Source: an uncultured Kineothrix sp.
Lineage (GTDB): Bacteria > Bacillota > Clostridia > Lachnospirales > Lachnospiraceae
Length of the DNA stretch: 64,000 nucleotides
NCBI GenBank assembly: GCA_910588855.1
Contig: CAJUSR010000004.1
Location: 184,954-248,953 of the forward strand
Direction of reading: 5' to 3'
A program made the translations under genes and the position numbers. Shown piece by piece: positions 28,276 through 37,197 of the stretch (positions are counted from its first letter, which is position 1; each line of letters starts with the position of its first letter). Below the pieces are notes generated by a model. The model saw only the letters and a list, made by a program, of their open reading frames with translations. It ran no database searches and had not been told where the DNA came from.

Positions 28276-28452
28276 TTAAATCATAACATTACCAAGTACT
28301 TTTCCCTCAAACAATTTAACAATATGATAGCATTCATCATTACTTACATCATTTGAATAAAGGGTACGAACAAGCATATCGGCAATATAATTTTCTTTGT
28401 ATTGTTGATCCATAGTTTTACCGACAACATCATTTTCATTCATCTGGAACAT
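28276..28452 (-). CDS. Small protein, divergent from DUF2513 gene
   Basis: 58 residues, below usual size cut-offs. ATG 28452 is preceded by AGGTGATAAA. Polar, helix-forming, without a known motif (ends KLFEGKVLGNVMI). It is in the intron direction and ends 39 bases from the convergent repressor stop. Possibly a Cro-position or antitoxin-like gene, but this is speculation. Confidence 0.45.
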   Translation of the reverse strand: MFQMNENDVVGKTMDQQYKENYIADMLVRTLYSNDVSNDECYHIVKLFEGKVLGNVMI

Positions 28453-28483
28453 TTTATCACCTACTTTCTGAAAGGAGATTATT

Positions 28484-28933
28484 ATGAAACTTAATCCCGA
28501 CTGTATTCGTGATGTACTGTTGTATTTGGAAGAGAATTTATCCTATAATCATGAAACTGAAGGCTCAATTGAACACAATACTATCACCATGCATAAGATT
28601 TCTAAAGATTTACATGATGAAAAAGGTTATGAAATTGATGATGTAAACTATTCTGTAGAGAAACTATTGGAAATAAGATATATAATTCCAGCTACAGAAT
28701 TGAGAGGACATAATAACAGTATCTTATATTGTCCTATATCTGACATATCTTATAATGGACATATGTTTCTGGGAACAATTAGACCAAAATCTATTTGGGA
28801 AGCTACAAAATCTAAAGCGAAGCAAATTGGTGGAATGTCCATACATAGTTTAAGTATGATTGCAACTGCAATAATGCAAGGCTTGGCAAGCAATCCAGAT
28901 TTTATACAAAGTATTGTTGATAAAATGAAGTAA
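28484..28933 (+). CDS. DUF2513 protein
   Basis: 149 residues of the DUF2513 family, often beside phage repressors: MKLNPDCIRDVLLYLEENL at the start, then a winged-helix-like body (ISKDLHDEKGYEIDDVNYSVEKLLEIRYI, YCPISDISYNGHMFLGTIR, WEATKSKAKQIGG). AAAGGAG precedes ATG. Function not known; it is probably a DNA-binding or antitermination helper of the repressor region. Confidence 0.8.
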   Translation: MKLNPDCIRDVLLYLEENLSYNHETEGSIEHNTITMHKISKDLHDEKGYEIDDVNYSVEKLLEIRYIIPATELRGHNNSILYCPISDISYNGHMFLGTIRPKSIWEATKSKAKQIGGMSIHSLSMIATAIMQGLASNPDFIQSIVDKMK

Positions 28934-28936
28934 TAT

Positions 28937-29083
28937 GTATTTTTAATAGAGCAAGACGGCATTTACTTTTATTCTCTTAATAGAAGAGATCATACGGATG
29001 ATGATCGCTTTGTCAAGTCACCTAATGATTATAGGATTATTGGACAGATTGTGAAGATTATTAAACCAGAAGACCACGAATGA
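28937..29083 (+). pseudogene. Remnant of an S24-type repressor C-terminus
   Basis: About 48 residues with no start codon, in the same frame as DUF2513 and directly after its stop codon. The text VFLIEQDGIYFYSLNR then SPNDYRIIGQIVKIIKPEDHE matches the last strands of LexA/CI-like S24 domains (the ...RIIGxVVxIIRP ending). It is best read as a leftover from deletion or recombination of a second repressor gene; readthrough of the TAA is a less likely alternative. Confidence 0.45.
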
Positions 29084-29132
29084 GAATCTATTGTGGCTAC
29101 GAATGACAATAAGTATATACAAAGGATAAAAA

Positions 29133-29363
29133 ATGGATAAAATATTACATAATAAACCACCATTTTATAACATCCACACTCTATTACCAACACCAGAATC
29201 CAGAACATACCTATCAATATTTACAGGCATACCAATCACCAAGATAAACAACTGGCTCGACCCAGATAGCAGAGCAGTACCTAAAGCAGATGAATTAGTG
29301 TTAATGGCAAAGTATTTTGATTGCACAATGGATTATTTGCTAGATTTGAGTTTTAAGAAATAA
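29133..29363 (+). CDS. Second XRE-type HTH protein (Cro-like)
   Basis: 76 residues: a short leader, then an XRE helix-turn-helix with TYLSIFTGIPITKINNWLDPDSRAVPKADELVLMAKYFDCTMDYLLDL, close in pattern to the N-domain of the repressor at 27581. There is no C-terminal domain, so it may be Cro-like or the N-terminal half of the broken repressor whose end lies just upstream. AAGGAT lies before ATG. Confidence 0.7.
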   Translation: MDKILHNKPPFYNIHTLLPTPESRTYLSIFTGIPITKINNWLDPDSRAVPKADELVLMAKYFDCTMDYLLDLSFKK

Positions 29364-29374
29364 GTCAGAATTTT

Positions 29375-29409
29375 AAAAGAGCCTGACTATTCAATAATCA
29401 GACTCTTTT
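29375..29409. terminator. Bidirectional terminator between HTH gene and DUF262 gene
   Basis: AAAAGAGCCTGA and TCAGACTCTTTT form a long stem (one mismatch) with an A-run on one side and T-run on the other. The rightward HTH gene and the leftward DUF262 gene converge here. Confidence 0.7.
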
Positions 29410-29432
29410 ATATTATTTGTTTTTTCTGATTT

Positions 29433-30425
29433 CTATATTGCTTTCATAAGCCCTTTCCAGTAATCAAGACGACCTCTGACATTCTCTTGAGCAGAAGTGC
29501 CACTCTGAACATACTGCTTATATTCTTCATTTGAATCATATCCATTCAAGAACTCATCCACAATTTCGACTAATTTAGAAAATGATTTCTTATCTTTCTT
29601 AACTCTGTAACCACAGTATAACAGCATTGGGATAGAAGTTACAGGAATCTTAATTTCTTCAAAAGACTCATCAAATGAATCCAAAGCATCTAAAAGAACA
29701 CTTACTTTTTCTAAACTCTTATCTGCATAATCCATTACAAAAACATCAATATCTTTGTTTCTAAATGAAGTAAATTCATTTTCATTATTAGTGCAAATAA
29801 GCATCAATGCCTGTATGATCAAATCTCTATCAGTTCCATTTTTACGCTGGGTAGGTGTAATCAATTTACCCATGAAAGGATGTGTAGCAAGAGAGTAAAC
29901 CGCATCGCTAACCGCATCGCTTTCATGAACGATTCTCAATAACTTTCCAGATAAAGGTTTTCCGGCATTCTGCCTTCTGAACATCTCCTTTACTTCATCA
30001 TCAGTATAATCAGACAATGTGCAAAATTCTAAGCTGCACGCAAGAAGAGTAGACTGTACTTCCTCATCAAGTTTTTTGAATTTCTTTCCTGCGATTTCAT
30101 ATTCCTTAGATACAGTTTCTCCGTCTTCCTTAATCTGGATAGTGATATTAGGAGTGTCTTTGCTTAATGAAAATTCATTGTTTATATAGCTGATGCATGT
30201 TGATGTTCTCTGTGAACCGTCAAGAGTGTATAAAGTCCCGTTTTCATCAACTATATAAATCGGATTTACAGGGATGCCAGAAAGCAAGCTATGAATCAAT
30301 AAAGACTTCATTCTTGGGTTCCATTGCCCTATTGGGCGTTGAAGCTTATGTGAAAAAGAAATATTCCCCTTTTTGTGTTGATTGGTAATCCACTGCAAAG
30401 TACGTTCTTTACTGGACGTCTTCAT
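29433..30425 (-). CDS. DUF262 (GmrS-like) protein
   Basis: 330 residues with a single DUF262 domain: ISFSHKLQRPIGQWNPRMKSLLIHSLLSGIPVNPIYIV then TLYTLDGSQRTSTC, the DGxQR motif near residue 71, and a helical C-terminus ending RGRLDYWKGLMKAI. GGAGG precedes ATG. Read in the intron direction and the first gene after the ribozyme core, the position normally taken by an intron-encoded endonuclease. Whether it acts in defence or in intron movement is not known. Confidence 0.75.
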   Translation of the reverse strand: MKTSSKERTLQWITNQHKKGNISFSHKLQRPIGQWNPRMKSLLIHSLLSGIPVNPIYIVDENGTLYTLDGSQRTSTCISYINNEFSLSKDTPNITIQIKEDGETVSKEYEIAGKKFKKLDEEVQSTLLACSLEFCTLSDYTDDEVKEMFRRQNAGKPLSGKLLRIVHESDAVSDAVYSLATHPFMGKLITPTQRKNGTDRDLIIQALMLICTNNENEFTSFRNKDIDVFVMDYADKSLEKVSVLLDALDSFDESFEEIKIPVTSIPMLLYCGYRVKKDKKSFSKLVEIVDEFLNGYDSNEEYKQYVQSGTSAQENVRGRLDYWKGLMKAI

Positions 30426-30621
30426 TTTTCTACCTCCGAAAATATTTAAATTTTTGATATTTTCAGAGTAGCATATTGGTAAATAAATGTAAATAATTTA
30501 TTGCTTTTTTTGTTAAAAATCAATTGTAATCTATCGACAGAATTATTCTATTTATTTTTTTATAAAAGAAAATAACTGCCAAGTAGAAATGACAGTTATT
30601 TTCAAAAAGGAGAATGTTGTT

Positions 30622-30777
30622 ATGATTCAACAATATAAATATACAACATATCTGTGTAAAAGTAAATGTTTTATTTTATGCATATTATACAATAGAAAAT
30701 ATTTTTCGTTTGCTCTATATTCAACCACCACGTTAAATATAGAAGATTTATACTTATTCCTATCAAAAGGAGAGTAG
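30622..30777 (+). CDS. Small hydrophobic/aromatic protein antisense to the intron core
   Basis: 51 residues from ATG 30622 with AAAAAGGAG eight bases upstream. Rich in Tyr, Phe and Cys (CKSKCFILCILYNRKYFSF), possibly membrane-associating. It reads rightward across the 3' strand of P7 of intron 2, so the two functions overlap on opposite strands. A hairpin AATAACTG/CAGTTATT lies just upstream (about 30568-30601). Not recognised. Confidence 0.4.
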   Translation: MIQQYKYTTYLCKSKCFILCILYNRKYFSFALYSTTTLNIEDLYLFLSKGE

Positions 30778-31163
30778 TTACACTCTTTAATTAATTTGCC
30801 CAGAATACACCATGTTGAATTAATAAAATCCAACTGCCCATTGTACTCGTTGAACATTCCTAGATATAATTGTCTTTACTAGGCTTTGCTGCGGATACTA
30901 CATATAATATATAAACTTACTTACTATACCTACTTACTTTCGCACAAGGTTCTCTATTTAATTCCAAGACTTCATAAATAGAGTAGTATTTATATACGTT
31001 TAGTTCGTCCCCGACAGTATCAGGCATTTACTTACATCACGTTAAAAACTTAGCCTATAATAATACAGGTTACAAAACCGTGAAAGCTACATATCCTCGA
31101 TATAAAATCTTGTTCCATGTTACCATGCTATATGTAGAGTGGACACACTGGCGTTTTAAGATA

Positions 31164-31712
31164 ATCCACGTTTTTAAATATATTGAAGATTCCGATTCCG
31201 GCAGTAATAGTTCCTAATGAACCAAGTTTATCTATCACAGCATCTAATACTTTAACAGTACCAGTACCAAAATCTACAAACCATTTCATTAAACCACTGT
31301 CTAAAACAGTAGTCGATAATGACTGAAAAGCTGCTTCAAATTGCTGTATTTTTGCTTCCAAAGATTCCATCCAGCGTTCCTGCTCCTGCATAGCAGAACC
31401 TTCAGCGTTTAGAGTTGCTTCCAGTGCTTTTTGGATTTGTCCAGACTGGAATGCTTGGATTAATGCAGCACCTTGGTTTCCTCTTTGTTTACCAAAAAGT
31501 ATTTCCGTAAGATCTGCTTTATCTGGATCATTTAGATCATTGTATACTTTTGAAATATCTTCCATGATGTCATAATAATCTCTAAAATTACCCATGTCAT
31601 CAAAGATATTTACCTTGCCACCAGTGCGGTTTAGAATTTGGGTTTGAACTTTGCTGATAGAATCTACAGTTTCATCAACTTCTTCACCGAGCATTTCTAA
31701 CTCGCCCTTCAT
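31164..31712 (-). CDS. Tape measure protein, exon 2
   Basis: 183 codons exactly, between introns 1 and 2. It begins M-K-G-E-L-E-M-L-G-E-E-V-D-E and continues with SISKVQTQILNRTGGKVNIFDD and LFGKQRGNQGAALIQAF, the conserved core of TP901-type tape measure proteins. It ends GIGIFNIFKNVD, and exon 3 continues with TLKDIYK. It has no start codon or ribosome site of its own and only makes sense as an exon. Confidence 0.88.
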
Positions 31713-31935
31713 CAATCTGTTACTTTCACCATGAGCTAATGGCTACTGACTATGTATAAACATAGCGGATAGTCATTTCTGGCTATCTCTCGCATTTCAT
31801 TTATTTGGGATTATTGTGCGAGTTCGGACTGTATATTACCGTCATTATCAATAATAGGCGGGATAACTTCAGTATATATGTTTCCACATATACCCCGCAG
31901 TCTCTTGGGATTCTTACGATATATTTATGATTGTT

Positions 31936-33576
31936 TTATGATACTTTTTTAAATATGTATCCTTTTATACTTTTTCTATTTCCATTAACAACCTCAAAAA
32001 TGGAATAGTTGTTTACACCTAATTCTTTTGAAGCTTCAAGAATTGTTTTATAAGTACATATCAAATTATTATTTTTGTCGTACATATTAACTGGGATATT
32101 AAATTTAGGAAATCTTGATTTTTTGATTTTAATATTTCCACTTAAATATTCTTTTTTATCAAACCAATAAAAACCTGATGAATAGTGTGTATCTCGTTTA
32201 AATGCCGAAACTATGTTTCCTGATTTAACACCTGTTGCTTTTTCAGCAGAGGAAATTGAATCATAATCACCAATAAGATTACTATTTTCATCTAATTGTA
32301 CAATTGGATGAAAATCACCATCTAAATAATTATTAGGTTTTTTTAACTTATTTGAGTATATAGCATCATATATGCGGTGTATATTTATATCAAGAATGGA
32401 TGCTATATCACTTATTTTAATATGTTCATCTAACATGCTTTGGATTTTTTTAATATCAATTTTATTACTATAAGAAAAATTAATAAAATCTGGAATTTCA
32501 TCAATATCAAAGAATAATTTGCTCATTTCAAGAACAGAATAATTTCTTATATCTGGATCATAAAATCTATATCCTTTTGATATCCAGAAATTCTTTTTAA
32601 TATTGTCTTTGAAATTGCTATATTTATTATCATGCCATTCACTTTGAATTTCTATTGCAATTTTTAGTCTGTGATTTACGATGTCAGTTGGCATAATTTT
32701 TTTTGTTAAGGGATTTCTACAAGACTTTTCCTCTTCAATTGTATCAGGATAATAATTCTTAAACATTTGTTTTAAAACTAATGCATGAATAGATTCAGTT
32801 CTACCATCGCAATTAGGACATAATATGTGATGTCTGCTTGGATTATCATTTCTGTTTATATCTTGCCAAGTCCTGTATATATGTTGATTACACCTTTTAC
32901 ACAAAAATTCCAACTTAGTATTAGAATTTATATATTCTTTTGAAATACATTCAAAATCAGGCGCGTTTAATTCTAAAAAAAGATTGATATTATAAAGTGT
33001 ATAGGGATTACTTCTGTCAAAGCGATTATGTATTTTCCCCCTCATTACGGCATCATAGATAACATCAAATTTATATCCATCACTATTGTGAGAAGTTAAT
33101 TTTGTATTTGTTATTCCATGAAATTCACTTTTACTTATATCTAAAAAATATCCTTTTTCTTCTAAATTAGCTTTTACTTCATTATATGTAAGATTAGAAT
33201 TATATCCTGTGCATTTATCGCACTTAATTTTATGAAAAAATAGGAAATTATTTCTAGTTGTATCAAATATGTTTCCGCATTCGCATTTGAATGATAATTT
33301 TTGTTTTGAATCTATATAAGAATCAGCAATACATCTTGAAGTTAATTTGTTTAATTCTGCAAAATGATTAATATTATATATAGTATAATTATTACTTTTA
33401 TGAAATCGGTATCCTATACTACCTCTATTTATTAAGTGATCTAAATTTACATAGATTTTATATCCATCAATATCTTCACATAATAGTTTTTGTTTACAAT
33501 TAATATAATCTTTTTCTAGTAATATTAATTTATATTTATTCAGTATATTTTTAACTGCGTCATAATTATATTGCAT
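31936..33576 (-). CDS. Intron-encoded homing endonuclease, EDxHD (Vsr-like) type
   Basis: 546 residues. Tandem N-terminal modules repeat the phrase YTIYNINxFxELN and include zinc ribbons (CECGNIF...CDKC; CKRCNQHIY...CPNCDGR). The nuclease part has IEIQSEWHDNKYSNFKDNIKKNFWISKGYRFYDPD, as in Vsr-fold EDxHD homing enzymes such as I-Bth0305I. The C-terminal third has NUMOD-like DNA-binding repeats (PIVQLDENSNLIGDYDSI; PVNMYDKNNNLICTYKTI). It is encoded in the intron's direction within intron 1 and most likely moves that intron. Confidence 0.85.
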   Translation of the reverse strand: MQYNYDAVKNILNKYKLILLEKDYINCKQKLLCEDIDGYKIYVNLDHLINRGSIGYRFHKSNNYTIYNINHFAELNKLTSRCIADSYIDSKQKLSFKCECGNIFDTTRNNFLFFHKIKCDKCTGYNSNLTYNEVKANLEEKGYFLDISKSEFHGITNTKLTSHNSDGYKFDVIYDAVMRGKIHNRFDRSNPYTLYNINLFLELNAPDFECISKEYINSNTKLEFLCKRCNQHIYRTWQDINRNDNPSRHHILCPNCDGRTESIHALVLKQMFKNYYPDTIEEEKSCRNPLTKKIMPTDIVNHRLKIAIEIQSEWHDNKYSNFKDNIKKNFWISKGYRFYDPDIRNYSVLEMSKLFFDIDEIPDFINFSYSNKIDIKKIQSMLDEHIKISDIASILDINIHRIYDAIYSNKLKKPNNYLDGDFHPIVQLDENSNLIGDYDSISSAEKATGVKSGNIVSAFKRDTHYSSGFYWFDKKEYLSGNIKIKKSRFPKFNIPVNMYDKNNNLICTYKTILEASKELGVNNYSIFEVVNGNRKSIKGYIFKKVS

Positions 33577-33637
33577 GATAATCTACCTTTCATTTTAAAA
33601 ATTTACATTTATAATTTCTATAAATAAAAAAGAGCAA

Positions 33638-33814
33638 TCACGATTTTAATGACCACTCCTGCATTGCTTTTTCTAATTCAGTTGTTTTTATATACACCCA
33701 GAACATATCATGTGATTTTGGATGTAATCCTACTAACTCATATTTAATTCCTTTTGATGTAAAATAATCACGCATTGGAATAGAGTAGCATGGAAATAAT
33801 TTTGATTGTTTCAT
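33638..33814 (-). CDS. Small protein in intron 1
   Basis: 58 residues from ATG 33814 with AAAAGGAAA upstream. MKQSKLFPCYSIPMRDYFTSKGIKYELVGLHPKSHDMFWVYIKTTELEKAMQEW-type compact alpha/beta domain; a similar phrase is common in small phage proteins but I cannot name it. It lies between the 5' splice site and the endonuclease gene. Confidence 0.55.
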   Translation of the reverse strand: MKQSKLFPCYSIPMRDYFTSKGIKYELVGLHPKSHDMFWVYIKTTELEKAMQEWSLKS

Positions 33815-33961
33815 ATATAGTTTTCCTTTTTTAAATATATCGTAAGTCTTTCCTACGTCTCTGGTGTCCCATCACCATTTGACATATATAGTTATCCTCA
33901 GTGTATTTTATTAAGCGTAACACTGCATACAAACTTTCCTTGTATGGAGGCATAAAAGCTT

Positions 33962-36739
33962 ACCTCTAATGCGCATACTTCCAACCTTAAGGAAGTTACC
34001 AAACTCTGAAGCGTTTTGTGTGATTTCAGTTCCACCTGTTAACATAGCAAGTGTCTTATTGATATCAGTTCCACTTGTAGACATTGCTGAAGCAGAACGA
34101 GCAAGTCCATCACCTAAAGCCGCTGCTGATGTCGCATACTCGTTCCCAAGTTTGTTTAATTTATCAACAATGGTGATAGATTCTGAGGCTTCAATGTTAA
34201 AAGCTTTCATGGCAGTAATCATATCACTAACAGCAGTATCATTATCTACTTCACCAACATTTGCATAGATGGAAGAAATTTTTGCTAGTTGTTCAGCCTC
34301 ATCGAGTGAAAAACCTAATTTTGCCCAATTTGCTGTTTGCTCTACTAAACTGGAGATTGAGCGACCAAGTTCATGAGCAGATTTACTTGAAGATTCTAAA
34401 AATTGATTATACTTACTACTAGTTTCGTCTGTAACTTTATAAAGATCAGTCATAGCAGTATCAATTTCATATACTTCTTGTGGAATTCTTCGTATTTGAT
34501 TATACAAAGTCATCATGGTTCCAGTAGCAAATCCCCAGCCACCAAATTTTGCCCATGCTTGTTTCAATTTATCAGTCCATGAGAATCCAAGTTTACCTAT
34601 GCTACGCATGTTACTTTCGGTTATTTTAAGACGTGAATTAATATCATTAATCTCTTTTACTGCGATGTCAGAACCACTAGAAAGTCTATTAACATAGCTT
34701 TGCCATTCATTTTTTACTTCTTCAGTAATTTTTGTATTATTGCTTAAAAGTTTTTGGACTTTGAGAAGAGTAGAAGAGATTTTTTCTTTTGAAGCAGGTT
34801 GCATTAACTTATCATATGATAACTTTGCCTGTTCTACAGACGGCTTAACAGCTTTAAATTCCTGTTCAAGTTTATCAGCCTGTGTAACAAGCTTCTGACC
34901 ATCCATGCCTTTCATGCTGTCAAAAGTAGATTGAAGAGATATTGTAATCTTTTTAGCTTCTTCAGCCTCAACACCATACTTTTCTAACGAAGCAGTAATA
35001 GTATTAATACGGTTCTGATACTCGCTTGCACCGTGACCGTTATCCATTGAAAGTTGAATTTCATGGATGCGAGATAGTGTAGATGCCTCATTTTTTAAAT
35101 CTTGAATTTGTGTCTTTAGACCATCCAATTCACCTTTGTTGCCAACAGAAGAGAGTGAAGATTCTAACTGTTCTACCTTAGTTTTAAATTCTCCGACAAG
35201 AACACCTTGTTCTTCCCATTTTGTTTTTAAATTAGAAAGACTATTTTGTACTTTCCCAATTTCAGAAGATATATTTCCGATAACTTTTACATCATCTGTT
35301 TGGATAAAACCATGATTAATTTGATTACTTCCTTGAATTTTTGCGCGTTCAAAATTTAATTGCTTGAATGCACCAGTAGCATCTGTAACAATAGCAGTAA
35401 GGGATTTGATCTTCCCTTTTGCATTCTCTACCCCTTTAATTTCTATAGTTGAATATCCAGCATTACGAAGCTTGCTTTCAAGTTCTGGCTTGATTGCTTC
35501 GATTGTATTTCTAACTCTTTGTATGTATACTTTTCCTTGTTTCTCTAAATCAACTGGATTAAAAATAACACTTGAAAGAGATTCTGATTTCGCAAATTGT
35601 TCTTTCAAACTTTTAAATTTAGAATTTGCTATATCAAACTGATTTAAATATGCAGTTAATGTATCAGTATCATGAATACTAGACAAACTCGTTTTAAGAT
35701 TTGCAATCTCAGAACGCATTTCCTTTATAGGTACTTTTGAATTCTGTATTTTTGCAATAAACTCATCTAACTCATTTGTTTTTACAGATTTTATAGTTCC
35801 AACATCTTTACTTCTCATTGAAGTGGCGGCTGTCTCTGCATTCTTATATTCTTTAACTACAATCTTTAAATCTGAAATCAAAGTATTGACAGAATTTCTT
35901 TCATCAGTAAATGCCGCTTCAGATGCATTACCCATTTTACCAATAGCTGTGATAATATCATTATATTTGTTCTCTAAATTAGATAAATTTGTACTATCTT
36001 TAATTGGTTTTGATGCGTTCTGATCAATTGCACTTTTATATATTTGATTTACTTGATTGGTTAAATCTGTAACTGCTTTTTTCTGTTGTGTTACAAAATT
36101 ATTTGTGCTTTTACTTGTAGATTCAAGAGTAGCTTTATAAGTAGAAGCTGATTCTACCCATCCTTTAATCGCTTCTGTTTCTCCATTAGCAAAAGTATTA
36201 ACACCAACTTGTTTATATTTTAATGTCTTAGTAATGACTTGACCAAGTTCATTAGAATATTGGACAGTTGCAGATTTTAGTTGTTCTATATTTTCAAGAG
36301 TTTTTTCATTAAAATCAGTTTTGGTATCAATAGTAATAGAATTTACTTTTCCTTTGTTATTCGTCCAGTCTTTAACAATACTTTCTAATTCTGATTGTAC
36401 TTTTTTTGACATTGCTGGAGACACTGTAAAACCCTTGCCAATTACCTTTGAAGTAACATCGCCAATAGCCTTTTCTGTGCCATCTAAAATAACCTGCCCA
36501 ATCTGTTGTCCAGTTTTTGATAGATTATTTTGATCAATTCCAATATTGGAAATGACAATTTTCTGATTTATTAGTTTTCCGATACTGTCTGCTAACATTT
36601 GCGCAGCTTTTGGATCAATTTCAACTTGAACTTTTAATTTATCAAGCTGACTTTGTAATTTGCCAATATCAGCATTGATATTTCCTTTTGATTTCGCTTC
36701 ATCTAATTTAGCTTGGAGCAATATCAAAAATTCGTCCAT
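33962..36739 (-). CDS. Tape measure protein, exon 1 (N-terminal)
   Basis: 926 codons exactly from ATG 36739, which follows AAAGGAGG by nine bases; the longer open frame from 36805 has no ribosome site. Long coiled coils (residues 1-700) precede the conserved TP901 core: EVYEIDTAMTDLYKVTDE, FNIEASESITIVDKLNKLGNEYATSAAALGDGLARSASAMSTSGT, LAMLTGGTEITQNASEFGNFLKVGSMRIRG. The exon ends at RIRG; the 16 further codons before the first stop (KLLCLH...) are intron. With all exons the protein is 2,800 residues, which would fit a tail of roughly 400 nm at the usual 0.15 nm per residue. Confidence 0.92.
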
Positions 36740-36925
36740 ATATAAATTACCTCCTTTGTCTTTGGCATAAAAATACCGCCAACAAAGGGCGGTAGTAATT
36801 TTCATAATTATTTAATTGTAATAAGAAAATATCTCCAACCATACAAATATGATTAGAGATAAAATTTGATTTTTCATTTTTCTATTTTATATATGATATT
36901 CAAAATAATATTTTCAAATTAATAA

Positions 36926-37099
36926 TTAATATGTTAATTTTATACATATAAATTTTTCAGAGCTTTGATATGTATCAATTATATTTTGATAGACATTTTT
37001 TCCAATATTATCAAAATATATTTCATCATATATCTTTGCATACATTCCAGATATATCTACTACAATTAATCTTTCTGTGTTCTTTGTAATATAGCCCAT
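36926..37099 (-). CDS. Small phage protein
   Basis: 57 residues, ATG 37099 with a strong AGGAGGG seven bases upstream. Alternating hydrophobic and polar wording (RLIVVDISGMYAKIYDEIYFDNIG), no known motif. It lies just before the tape measure gene, where tail assembly chaperones normally sit, but it is too short to be one. Confidence 0.55.
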   Translation of the reverse strand: MGYITKNTERLIVVDISGMYAKIYDEIYFDNIGKNVYQNIIDTYQSSEKFICIKLTY

Positions 37100-37197
37100 A
37101 TTTACCCTCCTATGTACATTATTTTAAGCATAACGATTGTTTTATGAAATAATTATACTACAACCAACCATTGCCAATCTATAGGTAAAATATGGAA

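Larger units (their letters stand above)
24306..31163 (-). ncRNA. Giant group I intron 2 (6,858 nt) with a gene module inside
   Basis: The 5' exon ends GUGGAU, which pairs with GUCCAC 20 bases downstream (P1: five Watson-Crick pairs plus U.G at the splice site). The six bases directly 5' of that guide, CAGUGU, pair perfectly with the first six bases of the 3' exon, ACACUG (P10). The intron ends in G (24306). A P2 stem CTACATAT/ATATGTAG follows the guide. The core is compact at the 5' end: CCGCAGCAAAGCC, GUUCAACGAGUA (30848-30860 area) and the matching UACUC in GUAACUACUCUCC (about 30768-30782), i.e. a P7 of GAGUA/UACUC. Splicing restores the frame (exon 2 = 183 codons, exon 3 = 906 codons). 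All the cargo genes lie between the core and the 3' splice site, as an enormous peripheral insertion. Confidence 0.82.
31713..33961 (-). ncRNA. Group I intron 1 in the tape measure gene
   Basis: 2,249 nt. The 5' exon ends GAGGU and pairs with GCCUC ten bases inside (P1 with U.G at the splice). UUUUAU just 5' of the guide pairs six of six with the 3' exon AUGAAG (P10, two G.U). The intron ends in G (31713). P7 strands are GACUG (in AGAGACUGCGGGG) and CAGUC (in AUACAGUCCGAACUC). Splicing gives R-I-R-G-M-K-G-E, the standard family sequence. Two genes sit between the 5' part and the core. Confidence 0.9.

Noticed and set aside
30627..30857. Leftward 76-codon open frame
   Set aside because: It coincides with the P7/P8 region of the intron 2 ribozyme and lacks a proper ribosome site.
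24306..31163. Group II intron or DNA-excision (skin-like) element between tape measure exons 2 and 3
   Set aside because: GUGUG near the 5' end suggested group II, but there is no domain V near the 3' end and no reverse transcriptase. No recombinase gene supports a DNA excision element. Group I pairings explain the boundaries fully.
36740..36805. Longer start of the tape measure protein
   Set aside because: No ribosome site for ATG 36805, whereas ATG 36739 has AAAGGAGG at ideal distance.
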